Shown here one piece after another: positions 22,945 through 31,837 of a stretch of DNA of 42,741 nucleotides. A program made the translations under genes and the position numbers. This DNA comes from a virus. A model generated the notes under the pieces. It did no database searches, had not been told where the DNA came from, and was given only the letters and a program-made list of their open reading frames with translations. The DNA lies in the IMG/VR virus record IMGVR_UViG_3300047319_000705, positions 1 to 42,741 of that record, one strand, 5' to 3'. Numbering within the stretch: position 1 is the stretch's first letter; the number at the start of each line of letters is the position of its first letter.

Positions 22945-25677
22945 TTGAACACGTTTAGTCGCAGGGTTGGTGTCGAGTTCTTCGGTGACGCCGCATCGCT
23001 CAACAAGACGTTCACTGAGGTCGGCGTCGCGACGAAACAGTATGCGACTCTTTCGACTGAGGCTCAGGCGAAGGTCACGAAGAGCGTCCTTGACGGTACG
23101 GCGACCAGGATCGCGGCTACCAAGCAGAGCATCGCCTCATTCCAGTTGGCGTCTGAGAGTTACGTCAAAGGCTCCGACCAGCAGATAGCTGCTGCCTACC
23201 AGTTGGGGATCGCGCAGAAGCGGCTGGCTGTCCTGACGGGTGAGACCGCGACTTCGACGCTGGCGTTCAGCGCGAAGTCTAAGACGGCGGAACGTGACTT
23301 CGGCAAGACGACGAGAGGCATCCTCGCCGGCTCCGGTGCGTTCACTAGCCTCGGCCGCTCGCTCGCATTCGCGTCCGGCGGGTTCCTTCTGTTCGCGTCC
23401 GGCGCCGCCCTTATCCGCAAGAGCATCGACGCAGCCAGAGAGTTCGCCGTGGCGCAACGTCAGGTGACGCGGCAGCTACAGGTGAGCGGGAAGTCGTGGG
23501 CGGACTATGGGGCTCGCATCAACGAAGCCGATCTGAAACTCAGTCACGTCTCTGGATTCACGAACAAGGATCTCCTTACCTCGTTCACGACCCTGTTCCG
23601 CGTCACGAACAACGTCGGTAAAGCACTCCATCTCAACTCTGTCGCAGCCGACGTGGCCCGGGGACGCAACATCAGCCTCGCCGCAGCATCGAACGCGCTC
23701 GCCAAGGCTGCCGCTGGCTCGTTCAGCGCACTCCGTAGGTTGAACATCGTGATCCCAAAGGGCGCCACTGAATTGCAGGCGCTCGCGTTCGTGCAGCGTA
23801 AGTATGCAGGTCAGGCTGAGTCAGGGACTACGACAACGCAAAGGTTCAGCGCCACGCTGACGAACACGGAGGAGATCATCGGTAAGGCTCTCTTGCCCTC
23901 CGTGAACAAGTTGGTCGTTGGCTTGGGTAACTGGCTGTCGAAGATGAACGAGACCGGCAGGTTGCAGAAGGATGTCAACGACATCACGAAAGTCGCGGGC
24001 GAATTGTTCCGGGCGCTCGGAGACGCGATCGGTGCAGTTGACAAGGTGACCGGATCGTTCAAGAAGACGCTTGAGATCCTGTTGGGTATCTACACGGTGT
24101 CGAAGATCGTCGCGTTGACGACGGCCGTGAGCGGACTCGCATCGAAGTGGGGACTGGTCGCGACGGCTGCTGGTGAAGCGGCGACAGCTCAGACCGCCGC
24201 TCTAGGTGCAGGCGGAGCAGCCGGCGGAGCCGCGGGTGGCGCCGCTGCGCGATCAGGAGTGGTGTCCCGTGTCTCCCAATATGCGTCGGTTGGTGAAGGA
24301 GCAGCCGCTGGGGCAGCTTCTCGCCGGTTCCTGCCAGGAGCAGCAGATGTCGCTCCGTTGACGATCCCCGCAATCCTTCTCCTCACCGATACCAAGGTCA
24401 CAGCTAACGCGAGGAAGGAACTCCACGACTTCATCCACGGAAGCGTCGGCGATGGACTCAAATCCGGGGTCTCGGCTGGACTCGCTGCGGCGAAGAGACT
24501 CGGTTTCCTGACCGCGAATACTCTCACCACTCCATTCACGGGGCAGCTTCCAATCGCCGGATTCAAGGCTCTGTTCGGAAGCGGTGGAGGAGGAGGTAAC
24601 GCCCCCCCGTTCTCGCCCGCGATCACGCGAGGAAGCGGTGTTCCGTCAGCGTTCCAATTCCCGCTAGGAGCCGGCGGAGGACAGGCCGGTGGCGCCAAGG
24701 GTCCGATCCAACAATGGGCAGCCTTCAAGTTGACGATCGCAGAGAACGTCGCCCAAGCACAAGCCGCACTCACCAAATCCACGACAGACGACGTCGCAGC
24801 CGCGAAGCAGATCATCGCTCGCATCAAGCGCATCATCGCGGCAGGACATCTCCACGGTGACGCGCTCGTCCAAGCCTTACAAGCAGAAGCCGGCGCGATC
24901 GGGACCATCCAGAGCGCAGCCGCGGCAGCATCCGCAAAGCGACAGGCCGCAGCAGCCAAGGCACAAGCCGCCGCATCCACATTCCAGCTTCCGGCAGCAC
25001 TCCAAGTCGCTCAGGCTCGCCTACAAGCCTACGGGGGAGACCAGACCAAGTTGCTCCACGAGGTTATCGCTGTCGCGCAGAAGGCGATCAAGTCCGGCAA
25101 GAAAAACTGGCAGGGAGTCATCGCCGCACTGAACGTGATCGGTTCGGCGCGGCAGCAACTCGCAACCCAGACCGTCCAGAACTTCCAGGCGTCTGCGAAG
25201 TTGACACTCGCCATCGCCAAGGATCAGGCGCTCGGAAGGAGTCAGACTCAGGATCTACTCAAGTTGCGGAAGGCGATCCTCCACTTCATCGCCACCCACA
25301 AGAAGAACATCGCCGCCGTCACTGACGCCTACAACCAGTTATACGCCGTCAACCAGCAACTCGGACAGACAGCCGCATCAGCCCTGGGAGGGTTCAAGCA
25401 GGCGTCCACTCGAGCCTTGACGAAGGGACTCGGCCTCACAGACGCTCAACGACGCGCACTCAGGGCGCGTCTGTCACAGCTCGGCCCCGGCGGGACAATC
25501 CCCGGTTCCGGGGTTGGAGCAGCCGGGTTCATCATCGGAACCGACGGTCGGCCGCTGATCGTCCACACCCATGTGAACATCGACGGGAAACGTGTCGCCA
25601 ACAACGTCACCCGCCACCAGCAACGCCACCGCAGACGTAACCCGCACCAGCGGCGCGGTCCTAACGCGGGCGGCTAA
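22945..25677 (+). CDS. Tape measure protein
   Basis: 910 residues, TTG start directly at the chaperone stop. Long Ala/Gln/Lys-rich helical sequence, with a hydrophobic membrane-like segment near 140-160 (SLAFASGGFLLFASGAAL) and a Gly/Ala-rich low-complexity stretch near 410-450. The C-terminal third has long coiled-coil-like helices. It sets tail length; at the usual ~0.15 nm per residue the tail would be about 135 nm. The last base overlaps the next ATG. Confidence 0.92.
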   Translation: MNTFSRRVGVEFFGDAASLNKTFTEVGVATKQYATLSTEAQAKVTKSVLDGTATRIAATKQSIASFQLASESYVKGSDQQIAAAYQLGIAQKRLAVLTGETATSTLAFSAKSKTAERDFGKTTRGILAGSGAFTSLGRSLAFASGGFLLFASGAALIRKSIDAAREFAVAQRQVTRQLQVSGKSWADYGARINEADLKLSHVSGFTNKDLLTSFTTLFRVTNNVGKALHLNSVAADVARGRNISLAAASNALAKAAAGSFSALRRLNIVIPKGATELQALAFVQRKYAGQAESGTTTTQRFSATLTNTEEIIGKALLPSVNKLVVGLGNWLSKMNETGRLQKDVNDITKVAGELFRALGDAIGAVDKVTGSFKKTLEILLGIYTVSKIVALTTAVSGLASKWGLVATAAGEAATAQTAALGAGGAAGGAAGGAAARSGVVSRVSQYASVGEGAAAGAASRRFLPGAADVAPLTIPAILLLTDTKVTANARKELHDFIHGSVGDGLKSGVSAGLAAAKRLGFLTANTLTTPFTGQLPIAGFKALFGSGGGGGNAPPFSPAITRGSGVPSAFQFPLGAGGGQAGGAKGPIQQWAAFKLTIAENVAQAQAALTKSTTDDVAAAKQIIARIKRIIAAGHLHGDALVQALQAEAGAIGTIQSAAAAASAKRQAAAAKAQAAASTFQLPAALQVAQARLQAYGGDQTKLLHEVIAVAQKAIKSGKKNWQGVIAALNVIGSARQQLATQTVQNFQASAKLTLAIAKDQALGRSQTQDLLKLRKAILHFIATHKKNIAAVTDAYNQLYAVNQQLGQTAASALGGFKQASTRALTKGLGLTDAQRRALRARLSQLGPGGTIPGSGVGAAGFIIGTDGRPLIVHTHVNIDGKRVANNVTRHQQRHRRRNPHQRRGPNAGG

Positions 25678-27671
25678 TGGCCGCCACATGGCAATACGAC
25701 GGGACGGGCACCCTCATCGTCTCGATCGACGACGCCATCGCCGGCGACTACTACGAACTCTCCTGTTCCGATAGCGGCTCCGCAGTCATCACGGCGGTAG
25801 CAACTGGCGCTTCCCTGACGATGACGACGACGGGGGTTGGTGGTGATGGGGCCGGTTTCCTGTTCGGCGCCTACATCTACCACGGCGACAGCAGCAGCGT
25901 CAGTACATCTGACCCGTGCCTTTACGACAACATCTTCTCCGAAGGAACGGGATCCACGTCCGGCCACGTCTTCACGCCCGTCACATGGGTCTACAACGGC
26001 ACGAACTCGCTCGCCGTCACCTTCACCGCAGTTGGAGGAGTCACCTACGAACTTGACGCCTATACCGGTGTAGGACTCCCCGACTCTACGACCGCAGGCC
26101 CGTTCACGGGCGGCACAAGCCACACCATTACGCTCACCACCACGTCTCCGACTGATCCTGCTGGCAAAAGTTTCGTTGGTCTCCTACAGAACCATTCGGA
26201 TGGAAACGAATACTGCAACCGCATCTTTGTTGGAGGCGTGGCGAGCGCCGGCGCGTCGGGTAATCCGACTGCGACGCCAACCCAGAACCCAGCGGGGCGC
26301 GTCCTCATCGCCTTCGACGACGGACCATTGGTGGCGAACCCAACGTGGACGGTCATCGACCAGGGAGGATTGTTCCCCAACTCGTTCGTCTCCGGCTACG
26401 ACATAACGAGCGGACGGCAAACCCTGCTCGCGCAAACCGACACCGGGAGCGCGACCGTCTACATCAACGACCACGACCTCGCCCTCTTCGATCCGAGGAA
26501 CGCCTCGAGCCCGTACTTTCAGAAGCTCGACGGCCGCCAGATCATGTTGCAGCTCTACGATCCGATCGCTGCCTCGTGGGAGTCACAGTTCCGCGGGCAC
26601 ATCGACAACGTCACCTATGACATAGACGACGCCTCCGACGAGAACGGAGACCCAGTCAACGCGAGCATCCAGTTGGAGTGCGTCGACATCTTCGACTACC
26701 TCGCAGGGTACGGTCTCACTCCCGGCCTGGATGGTGTCCTACCAACACTTCCGGGGTCTGAGGACAGCGTCTACTACGCGCAGACGACTGGGACGGTGGA
26801 CGACAGGATCATCGAGATCCTCGCCGACGTCCTGATCGACTCAACCAGGAGCATCGTGTTCAGCGGAAATGTCTCGGTTCAGGAGACCAAATACAACGCT
26901 GACGAGTCCGCTCTCACCGCTCTTCGTGACGCAGCCGATGCAGAGTTTCCCTTCATCGCGAATCTGTACGTGGATCGTCAGGGCCGCGTGGTGTTCCACG
27001 GGAGGTATGGGCGCTTCGACCCTGACGGGGTCGCAGCCGACGCCGGCACGGCACGCTGGGACTTCCACAACTGGCAGCTCGGTGACGGCAAGGCGGTCCT
27101 CGCCGACGCGACACGCACCCAGATCCGTGTCCTCTCCTATGGCCGCGGACGGTCAGAGGTGATAAACGTAGCCGTCGCATATCCGGCGAATACGCCGCCC
27201 GCACAGATGCCGTCCCAGGTGTACGCCGACACGACCAGCATCGAAGACTTCGGCAAGCACGCAGCACCTCCGATGAGCGATCTGCTGGTTGAGCGCGGGA
27301 TCTTCGACAGCACGGCAAACTACCCGGAGACGCTCATGTACGCGGAACTGCTGGTCAAGAACCAGAAGGATCCGCGAGAGTCGATCACCGCCATCCAGTT
27401 GAAGTCGATCAACCCGTCAACACCGAGGGCTGCGAATGTCTGGTCGTGTCTGACGAAGTCGGATGTGAGCGACACCGTGAACGTGAAAGTCGGCTACCCG
27501 GACGGGACCGGGTTCACCGGAGGCGCAACCGCCGACCGCTACTTCGTCGAGGGACGCCAGATGACCGTAAGGCCGGCCAACGCCAGCTTTGACTATGTGG
27601 AGTTGAACCTCGAGCTGTCACCGTTTGTCTGGTCCGCCGACACCCACTCCGTGTTTCCGGCGCGCGCATGA
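25677..27671 (+). CDS. Distal tail / tail-tip minor protein
   Basis: 664 residues. Residues 1-~200 form two similar beta-domains (MAATWQYDGTGTLIVSIDDA and PVTWVYNGTNSLAVTFTAVG share a WxYxGTxxLxVxF pattern). The central part (GRQTLLAQTDTGSATVYINDH; LFDPRNASSPYF) and the region near 400-660 resemble baseplate hub/minor tail proteins that contact the tape measure. ATGA overlap with the next gene. Confidence 0.72.
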   Translation: MAATWQYDGTGTLIVSIDDAIAGDYYELSCSDSGSAVITAVATGASLTMTTTGVGGDGAGFLFGAYIYHGDSSSVSTSDPCLYDNIFSEGTGSTSGHVFTPVTWVYNGTNSLAVTFTAVGGVTYELDAYTGVGLPDSTTAGPFTGGTSHTITLTTTSPTDPAGKSFVGLLQNHSDGNEYCNRIFVGGVASAGASGNPTATPTQNPAGRVLIAFDDGPLVANPTWTVIDQGGLFPNSFVSGYDITSGRQTLLAQTDTGSATVYINDHDLALFDPRNASSPYFQKLDGRQIMLQLYDPIAASWESQFRGHIDNVTYDIDDASDENGDPVNASIQLECVDIFDYLAGYGLTPGLDGVLPTLPGSEDSVYYAQTTGTVDDRIIEILADVLIDSTRSIVFSGNVSVQETKYNADESALTALRDAADAEFPFIANLYVDRQGRVVFHGRYGRFDPDGVAADAGTARWDFHNWQLGDGKAVLADATRTQIRVLSYGRGRSEVINVAVAYPANTPPAQMPSQVYADTTSIEDFGKHAAPPMSDLLVERGIFDSTANYPETLMYAELLVKNQKDPRESITAIQLKSINPSTPRAANVWSCLTKSDVSDTVNVKVGYPDGTGFTGGATADRYFVEGRQMTVRPANASFDYVELNLELSPFVWSADTHSVFPARA

Positions 27672-28258
27672 GCGACCGTCCCTATCTACAGCACGGCTCG
27701 AGGCACGGCGCCAATGGGACGGACCCGATTCCAGGAATCGGCCAGGTTCCCTTCGCGTCCCTCACAAACGGCGGCACACCGCAGACCGTCACCGGAGCGG
27801 GCACCAACCAGTTCCTCTCAATGGAAGGAGGAACCGCGGGAGCCCTTTTCGAGACGAGCGACAGCGCCGTCTTCTCAAATGCGAACGGCAGCGGACAGTC
27901 CGGTGATCCGTGGGGGATCAAGTGCCTGTTGAACGGCACCTACATCGTCAGCGAGAACTATTTTGTGACGGGCGGAACGGCGGGAGTTGCGTTCACCACG
28001 TATCACTCTCTCATTGGCGGACACACGATTAGCTTCTACCAGCCCGGGCGAACCGGCGCAGTCGTCGGAGATACCTGGGATGGTGGAGCGCCAGGGAAGG
28101 TCCACACGTTCTTCTGGGAACTGGGCGATGCCACAGCGGGAAACCCTGCACCCATGTGGATCCTTCCCTACGCCAATTTGGCGTCTGGTTCAAGCATCAC
28201 AGTTGCCGTTCAAACGTTCGTGCAGTATCTAGGACCATACGCTGGCGGCAACATCTAG
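27668..28258 (+). CDS. Tail-tip/fibre protein
   Basis: 196 residues. The N-terminal HGSRHGANGTDPIPG matches the H-G-x-x-H-x-x-N-G-x-D-P attachment motif of phage tail-fibre and minor tail proteins. The rest is Gly/Thr-rich beta sequence. Likely the host-contacting or capping fibre. Confidence 0.65.
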   Translation: MSDRPYLQHGSRHGANGTDPIPGIGQVPFASLTNGGTPQTVTGAGTNQFLSMEGGTAGALFETSDSAVFSNANGSGQSGDPWGIKCLLNGTYIVSENYFVTGGTAGVAFTTYHSLIGGHTISFYQPGRTGAVVGDTWDGGAPGKVHTFFWELGDATAGNPAPMWILPYANLASGSSITVAVQTFVQYLGPYAGGNI

Positions 28259-28771
28259 ATGGGGTGGGATCTTCTAATACCAAAGGGATGGTCCGGACTG
28301 CTCGCAGTCTCCGGAGTGATCTATGGAGTGTTCGGAACCGTCCGCTTCTCAGACACGGTCACCATCGGCTCGATCATCGTCGCGTCGCTGGTCGTCATCG
28401 CCGGCGGAGTTTTCAGCTTCCGCAACAACATGCGAACCTTCTGGCGCAACCTCGCCGAAGAGAGGCAGGAGCAGATCAGAGTCCTCGAGGAGCACGCTCG
28501 AGAGAGAGAAGAACACACGCTCGAACTACAAGAGCAGTACCACGAGCAACTAGCCACGTCCGCGGAACAGCAGAGACTTCTTCGCCATGAACTAAAGAAC
28601 GAGCTCGTAGCAGTCAAGGCTCTTCTCGCCGTCGAACACTCCAAGACCGACCTCTCCGCGCTTCTGGATTTGCTCGCCAGACAGCATGATGAGGCGATGC
28701 AGAGGATGAATATCGGCATGGAAAACCAGACGCGGATTCTAGGACTTCTGGGCGATAGAAGAAAAACGTGA
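28259..28771 (+). CDS. Membrane protein with coiled coil
   Basis: 170 residues. Two hydrophobic segments near 10-28 and 36-52 (SIIVASLVVIAGGVFSF), followed by a long charged coiled coil (about 65-165; EERQEQIRVLEEHAREREE). The ATG follows the previous stop directly. It may be a holin-like or spanin-like lysis factor, or a membrane anchor. The lysis role is inferred from the adjacent amidase. Confidence 0.6.
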   Translation: MGWDLLIPKGWSGLLAVSGVIYGVFGTVRFSDTVTIGSIIVASLVVIAGGVFSFRNNMRTFWRNLAEERQEQIRVLEEHAREREEHTLELQEQYHEQLATSAEQQRLLRHELKNELVAVKALLAVEHSKTDLSALLDLLARQHDEAMQRMNIGMENQTRILGLLGDRRKT

Positions 28772-28810
28772 ACCGGCAACGCCGGAACCCAACCGGGAAG
28801 TAGGGACAAC

Positions 28811-28990
28811 ATGGACTGGAAAGATTCCATCAACGAAGGATCGATCGCTCTCGCACTCGTAGTCACCATCGCCGCCCTCGCCGTCGTCGTCATCGTCAGC
28901 GGCTCCGACGCGATCGGCGCTACCGGCCTCCGCGACCTCGCCATCCTTCTCGGCGGTGCCCTCGCTGGGACCAAAGTTCCGAAGTCGTGA
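28811..28990 (+). CDS. Candidate holin (59 residues, two TM segments)
   Basis: MDWKDSINEGS is followed by a strongly hydrophobic segment (IALALVVTIAALAVVVIVSG), a short loop, and a second segment (LAILLGGALAG) ending in KVPKS. Ribosome site AGTAGGGA. The stop overlaps the amidase start (GTGA). Size, topology and coupling to the endolysin make it the best holin candidate. Confidence 0.7.
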   Translation: MDWKDSINEGSIALALVVTIAALAVVVIVSGSDAIGATGLRDLAILLGGALAGTKVPKS

Positions 28991-29583
28991 GCGCCGCAAC
29001 CGTTCTGCCGCACGTCCTCCCAGAGTTGAAGTGGCAGTCGACGCCGAACTGCGGCACCCGCAACGGGGCCAAGATCCGGCTCGTAGTCGTTCACCGTTGG
29101 GGCGTCCGCTTCACCGACGAACAGGCCGAGTCACGCTCCTATCAGGGCGTCATCAACTTCTTCAAGCAGCCCTCGAGCCAGGTCAGCGCGCACATCGTCT
29201 ATCCGGGCTCCGCGGTACCGGGTGAGGCGACACAGATGGTGCCGTGGCATCAGAAAGCATGGGCGGAGGCGTACTACAACCCCGACGCGGTGGAGATCGA
29301 GAGCGCCGACGCTATCTGGCTGGGGGCCGACCCAGCAGGATTCCACCAGCTCGCTCGCATCACCGCCTATCTGCTCCACCATCATGGCCTGCCGCCGAAG
29401 GAGCTCGACGCCACAGGGATCGTCCACGGCACAGGGTTCTGCCGTCACGGAGACCTTGGACAACTCGGGGGCGGCCACACTTCCTGCCCGACCACGAACC
29501 CGCATCTCTGGTCGGCGTTCGCCGGCTTGGTGCGATACGAATATCATCGTGGTGGATTCAGGCCGGACTGGGGAAAGCCTTGA
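28987..29583 (+). CDS. Endolysin: N-acetylmuramoyl-L-alanine amidase (Amidase_2)
   Basis: 198 residues, GTG start. Cleaves the bond between MurNAc and the stem peptide. Zinc-site candidates are H36 in VVVHRWG, H154 in CRHGDLG and H164/C167 in GGGHTSCP, in the spacing of phage amidase-2 enzymes. The domain fills nearly the whole protein, with no obvious separate cell-wall-binding domain. Overlaps the upstream holin candidate and the downstream gene. Confidence 0.88.
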   Translation: MSAATVLPHVLPELKWQSTPNCGTRNGAKIRLVVVHRWGVRFTDEQAESRSYQGVINFFKQPSSQVSAHIVYPGSAVPGEATQMVPWHQKAWAEAYYNPDAVEIESADAIWLGADPAGFHQLARITAYLLHHHGLPPKELDATGIVHGTGFCRHGDLGQLGGGHTSCPTTNPHLWSAFAGLVRYEYHRGGFRPDWGKP

Positions 29584-29657
29584 GTAGTTGGCGCGACCTG
29601 TTCGGCTACGCCACCATCAACAGCAAACTCGACGACATCACTAGGAGGCTCAAACTC

Positions 29658-29873
29658 ATGGCAGCAGACCAGGCAGCACTTGACCAGGCAGTCGCCGATC
29701 TCGTCACCCACACCGACGCGATCGACGCGGCCGTCACAGCTCTCATCGACAAGATCAACTCGTCTCCCGCGGCCGCCGACTTCCAGGCTGAGGTCGACGC
29801 TCTCACCGCAGCAACGGGGAACCTCCAGACGGCAACCGCCGCAGCCAACACGGCTCTCAACCCGCCAGCATGA
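29658..29873 (+). CDS. Small Ala-rich helical protein
   Basis: 71 residues from the ATG at 29658, which has TAGGAGG nine bases upstream. A TTG at 29580 in TTGA overlap with the amidase stop would add 26 residues (MSSWRDLFGYATINSKLDD...) and is a real alternative. Heptad-like Ala/Asp pattern (AALDQAVADLVTHTDAIDAAV). Often seen near phage lysis genes; function unknown. ATGA overlap with the next gene. Confidence 0.65.
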   Translation: MAADQAALDQAVADLVTHTDAIDAAVTALIDKINSSPAAADFQAEVDALTAATGNLQTATAAANTALNPPA

Positions 29874-30022
29874 ACATCAACCAGATCCCCGCACTCGCTG
29901 CAGTCGTCTGTTTCGCCGTTTCGCTCCTTTCGGCGGTCGGCGCGTTCAGCGCCAACGAGGCAGCATGGACAGCAGGAGGCCTGCTCTCTCTGGCTGTCGC
30001 TGTTCTCGCGCCGAAGCTGTGA
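29870..30022 (+). CDS. Small membrane protein (second holin candidate)
   Basis: 50 residues with two hydrophobic segments (LAAVVCFAVSLLSAVGAF and AGGLLSLAVAVLAP) and a C-terminal lysine. Starts ATGA on the upstream stop and ends in GTGA with the nuclease. May be a holin or antiholin partner of the 59-residue protein. Confidence 0.6.
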   Translation: MNINQIPALAAVVCFAVSLLSAVGAFSANEAAWTAGGLLSLAVAVLAPKL

Positions 30023-30405
30023 CCGACCAGACGTTCGGACCCTATCCGGCCAAGATCGTCGGCATCCACGATGGTGACACGATGACCCTCGACATCGACC
30101 TCGGGTTCGACCACATGATCGTCGGTGACGACTGGAACGGCAAGACACGGCTGGCCTGCCGTGTGGTGGGAATCAACGCGCCGGAGCTCTCAACGGTGGC
30201 TGGGAAGGCGGCGCTCGCCTACGCGCAGACGCTAATCAAGGTCGGCGACCTCGTTACGGTCGTCTCTCATGGCTGGGATAAGTACGGTGGCCGCTTCGAC
30301 GGGGCGGTGACGCTCGCGAATGGTGCGAGCTATGGCGACGCGATGATCGCTGCGGGGCAGGCTGTGTTTTGGGATGGGACTGGGGCGAAGCCGGTCCCAA
30401 CGTAA
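30019..30405 (+). CDS. Staphylococcal-type thermonuclease (SNase)
   Basis: 128 residues, GTG start. OB-fold nuclease with HDGDTM (D20), CRVVGINAPEL (R48, E56) and KYGGRFDG (R92), matching the catalytic Asp, Arg, Glu and Arg of SNase. A calcium-dependent nuclease for host DNA or RNA breakdown is likely. No signal peptide, so it acts in the cytoplasm. It ends the lysis-proximal operon. Confidence 0.82.
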   Translation: MTDQTFGPYPAKIVGIHDGDTMTLDIDLGFDHMIVGDDWNGKTRLACRVVGINAPELSTVAGKAALAYAQTLIKVGDLVTVVSHGWDKYGGRFDGAVTLANGASYGDAMIAAGQAVFWDGTGAKPVPT

Positions 30406-30412
30406 AGTCTGC

Positions 30413-30442
30413 TTGACTCTCGTGGCATGGGGTGGTAAGAAT
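30413..30442 (+). promoter_or_regulatory. Promoter of the early region (leaderless type)
   Basis: -35 TTGACT (30413-30418), 17-bp spacer, -10 TAAGAAT (30436-30442). Transcription would begin at about 30449-30450, the A of an ATG, so the first mRNA would be leaderless. It lies at the border of the lysis and early modules. The same -35 hexamer is found at the minus-strand promoter near 17.4 kb. Confidence 0.5.
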
Positions 30443-30449
30443 GCCACCC

Positions 30450-30617
30450 ATGGATACACAGAGCAAGCCCAAAGGTCGGCCGATGCACGAAATACTCCGT
30501 ATCGTCGCCGAGGACACCGCCCGCTTCGACGAATTCGCTGAGGCATGGCCCAACCTGACCATGCGTGAGCAGATCGCGCTCGTCGAGTATGCGAAGGAGC
30601 ACGCCGCGTCAGCATGA
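30450..30617 (+). CDS. Hypothetical 55-residue protein, first early gene
   Basis: Start ATG 30450 is chosen because it falls at the predicted transcription start; GTG 30432 and ATG 30441 are in frame but overlap the -10. Helical sequence (MHEILRIVAEDTARFDEFAEAW; MREQIALVEYAKE in separate stretches). No family recognised. ATGA overlap with the RHH gene. Confidence 0.55.
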   Translation: MDTQSKPKGRPMHEILRIVAEDTARFDEFAEAWPNLTMREQIALVEYAKEHAASA

Positions 30618-30793
30618 GCAGCAACCAATACCTGACCGAGAAGGTCAACCTCAAACTCGACGTCGAACTCCTCGATGCGCTCAGGCGTCGCGCTGATTCC
30701 GAAGATCGGACGGTTGCTGCCGAGATTCGTCGCGCCCTTCGCTGGTGGTGCTTTATTCATCCAGCGGAAGACTCCGGTGAGGCGCCAGCATGA
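30614..30793 (+). CDS. Ribbon-helix-helix DNA-binding protein (CopG/Arc-like)
   Basis: 59 residues. VNLKLDVELLDALRRRA gives the beta-strand and first helix, and TVAAEIRRALRWW the second helix of an RHH dimer. Such proteins act as small transcription repressors. Coupled to neighbours by ATGA on both sides. It could be the repressor for the operator-like repeats in this genome, but no link is shown. Confidence 0.7.
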   Translation: MSSNQYLTEKVNLKLDVELLDALRRRADSEDRTVAAEIRRALRWWCFIHPAEDSGEAPA

Positions 30794-30951
30794 CGATCCT
30801 CTCGCCGAAGCTGAACACCATCTGCGCCGTCCACGGCTGCACCACCGGCACCGAATACACGAGAGTCACGGCCAGCGGAGACCTTGTCGGCTACTGCCGC
30901 CAGCACGCGATCAAGGCTGCCGCCCTCTTCGACAAGCCGTTCACGAAATGA
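30790..30951 (+). CDS. Small zinc-finger-like protein
   Basis: 53 residues. ICAVHGCTTG and GYCRQHA place two Cys/His pairs about 20 residues apart, a likely zinc knuckle. ATGA overlaps on both sides. Function unknown. Confidence 0.6.
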   Translation: MTILSPKLNTICAVHGCTTGTEYTRVTASGDLVGYCRQHAIKAAALFDKPFTK

Positions 30952-31100
30952 CCGACGAGACCATGATCGAACAGCTCACAAAGGAACGCGACGAACTGCG
31001 AGCCGCACTTGTAGGAGTTGCCATGTTCATCGACACCGTCCTTTCCGTAGGCATCGTCGATCCTGACACCTATGAGAAGCTGTTCAAGGACAAGCCGTGA
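30948..31100 (+). CDS. Hypothetical 50-residue protein
   Basis: MTDETMIEQLTKERDELRAAL is a charged helix, followed by a more hydrophobic segment (VGVAMFIDTVLSVGIVD). ATGA and GTGA overlaps with neighbours. No family recognised. Confidence 0.55.
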   Translation: MTDETMIEQLTKERDELRAALVGVAMFIDTVLSVGIVDPDTYEKLFKDKP

Positions 31101-31447
31101 CTTGTCCTCGCTGTGGCCGTGAGCAGCCGACCCTTGCCAGCCCCTGTCCTGAGTGTGGTTTGTTGGATTCGGGTGCCTTCAATCCCGGCCTGACACGACC
31201 GCCAGAAGTCGTGTGTGCCATAGACCCCCATGCCGGGGCGGAGACACCCGAATCGAGCAAGCCTAAGCCGCCTTCGGGGTCGGAACCACAGGCGACGCTG
31301 GATTCGCAGTCCTCCGTCTCGGCTGCCGTTGGTGGCGAGCAGCCGTCCGACCCCGAACTACGAGCCGCGTTCATGCGGGCGCACCGGGCATGGTCTCAGA
31401 GGTTCCAGCCGTGGCTGTTGATGGATGAGGAGTGGCTCAATGCGTGA
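31097..31447 (+). CDS. Zinc-ribbon protein
   Basis: 116 residues, GTG start. CPRCGREQ and CPECGLLDSG at the N-terminus make a zinc ribbon. A disordered Pro/Ser/Glu middle links to a helical end (LRAAFMRAHRAWSQRFQPWL). Function unknown. Confidence 0.65.
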   Translation: MTCPRCGREQPTLASPCPECGLLDSGAFNPGLTRPPEVVCAIDPHAGAETPESSKPKPPSGSEPQATLDSQSSVSAAVGGEQPSDPELRAAFMRAHRAWSQRFQPWLLMDEEWLNA

Positions 31448-31691
31448 CCGCTTCGTAGTCCGCAGCACAACCGGCTACAAGATCAAACCGTCCACCGGCC
31501 TCTACACGGCTGGCAGCAAGGAAGCACCCACCAGCTACTACGTTCTCGATCGCGGTTACTGCTACCGCGTCGTCTACGCGGTCGACGGCCAGAATCACGG
31601 CAACCGCTTCAAGAAGATTACGGACGCCGATCGTCAGGCTATGGCTGAGGCGAAAGCCGACAAGCTGAACGCATGGGCGGCGACGGCATGA
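31440..31691 (+). CDS. Hypothetical 83-residue protein
   Basis: ATG overlapping the zinc-ribbon gene's end. Tyr-rich beta sequence (SYYVLDRGYCYRVVYAVDG) then a charged helix (DADRQAMAEAKADKLNAW). Possibly nucleic-acid binding; no family recognised. Confidence 0.6.
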   Translation: MRDRFVVRSTTGYKIKPSTGLYTAGSKEAPTSYYVLDRGYCYRVVYAVDGQNHGNRFKKITDADRQAMAEAKADKLNAWAATA

Positions 31692-31837
31692 AAGCCAAGA
31701 CGTGTGCCCGCTGCGGCAAGCGCCTCTCGCCGTTGCCGGTTCAGCGTGTCTACAGCCGCTTCACGAATCTCTACTACTGCGGCAATGTTGCGGCTTGCGC
31801 GAAGCGCCAACGCCGCAGGAAGAAGGTGGCAGCATGA
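31688..31837 (+). CDS. Small zinc-finger protein
   Basis: 49 residues. CARCGKRL and a second Cys pair in YYCGNVAACAKRQRRRKK form a zinc-binding module with a very basic tail. ATGA overlaps on both sides. Confidence 0.65.
   Translation: MKAKTCARCGKRLSPLPVQRVYSRFTNLYYCGNVAACAKRQRRRKKVAA

Noticed and set aside
24189-24980. 263-residue minus-strand open frame
   Set aside because: Antisense to the Ala/Gly-rich part of the tape measure protein; Ala/Pro-rich with no fold or start signal.
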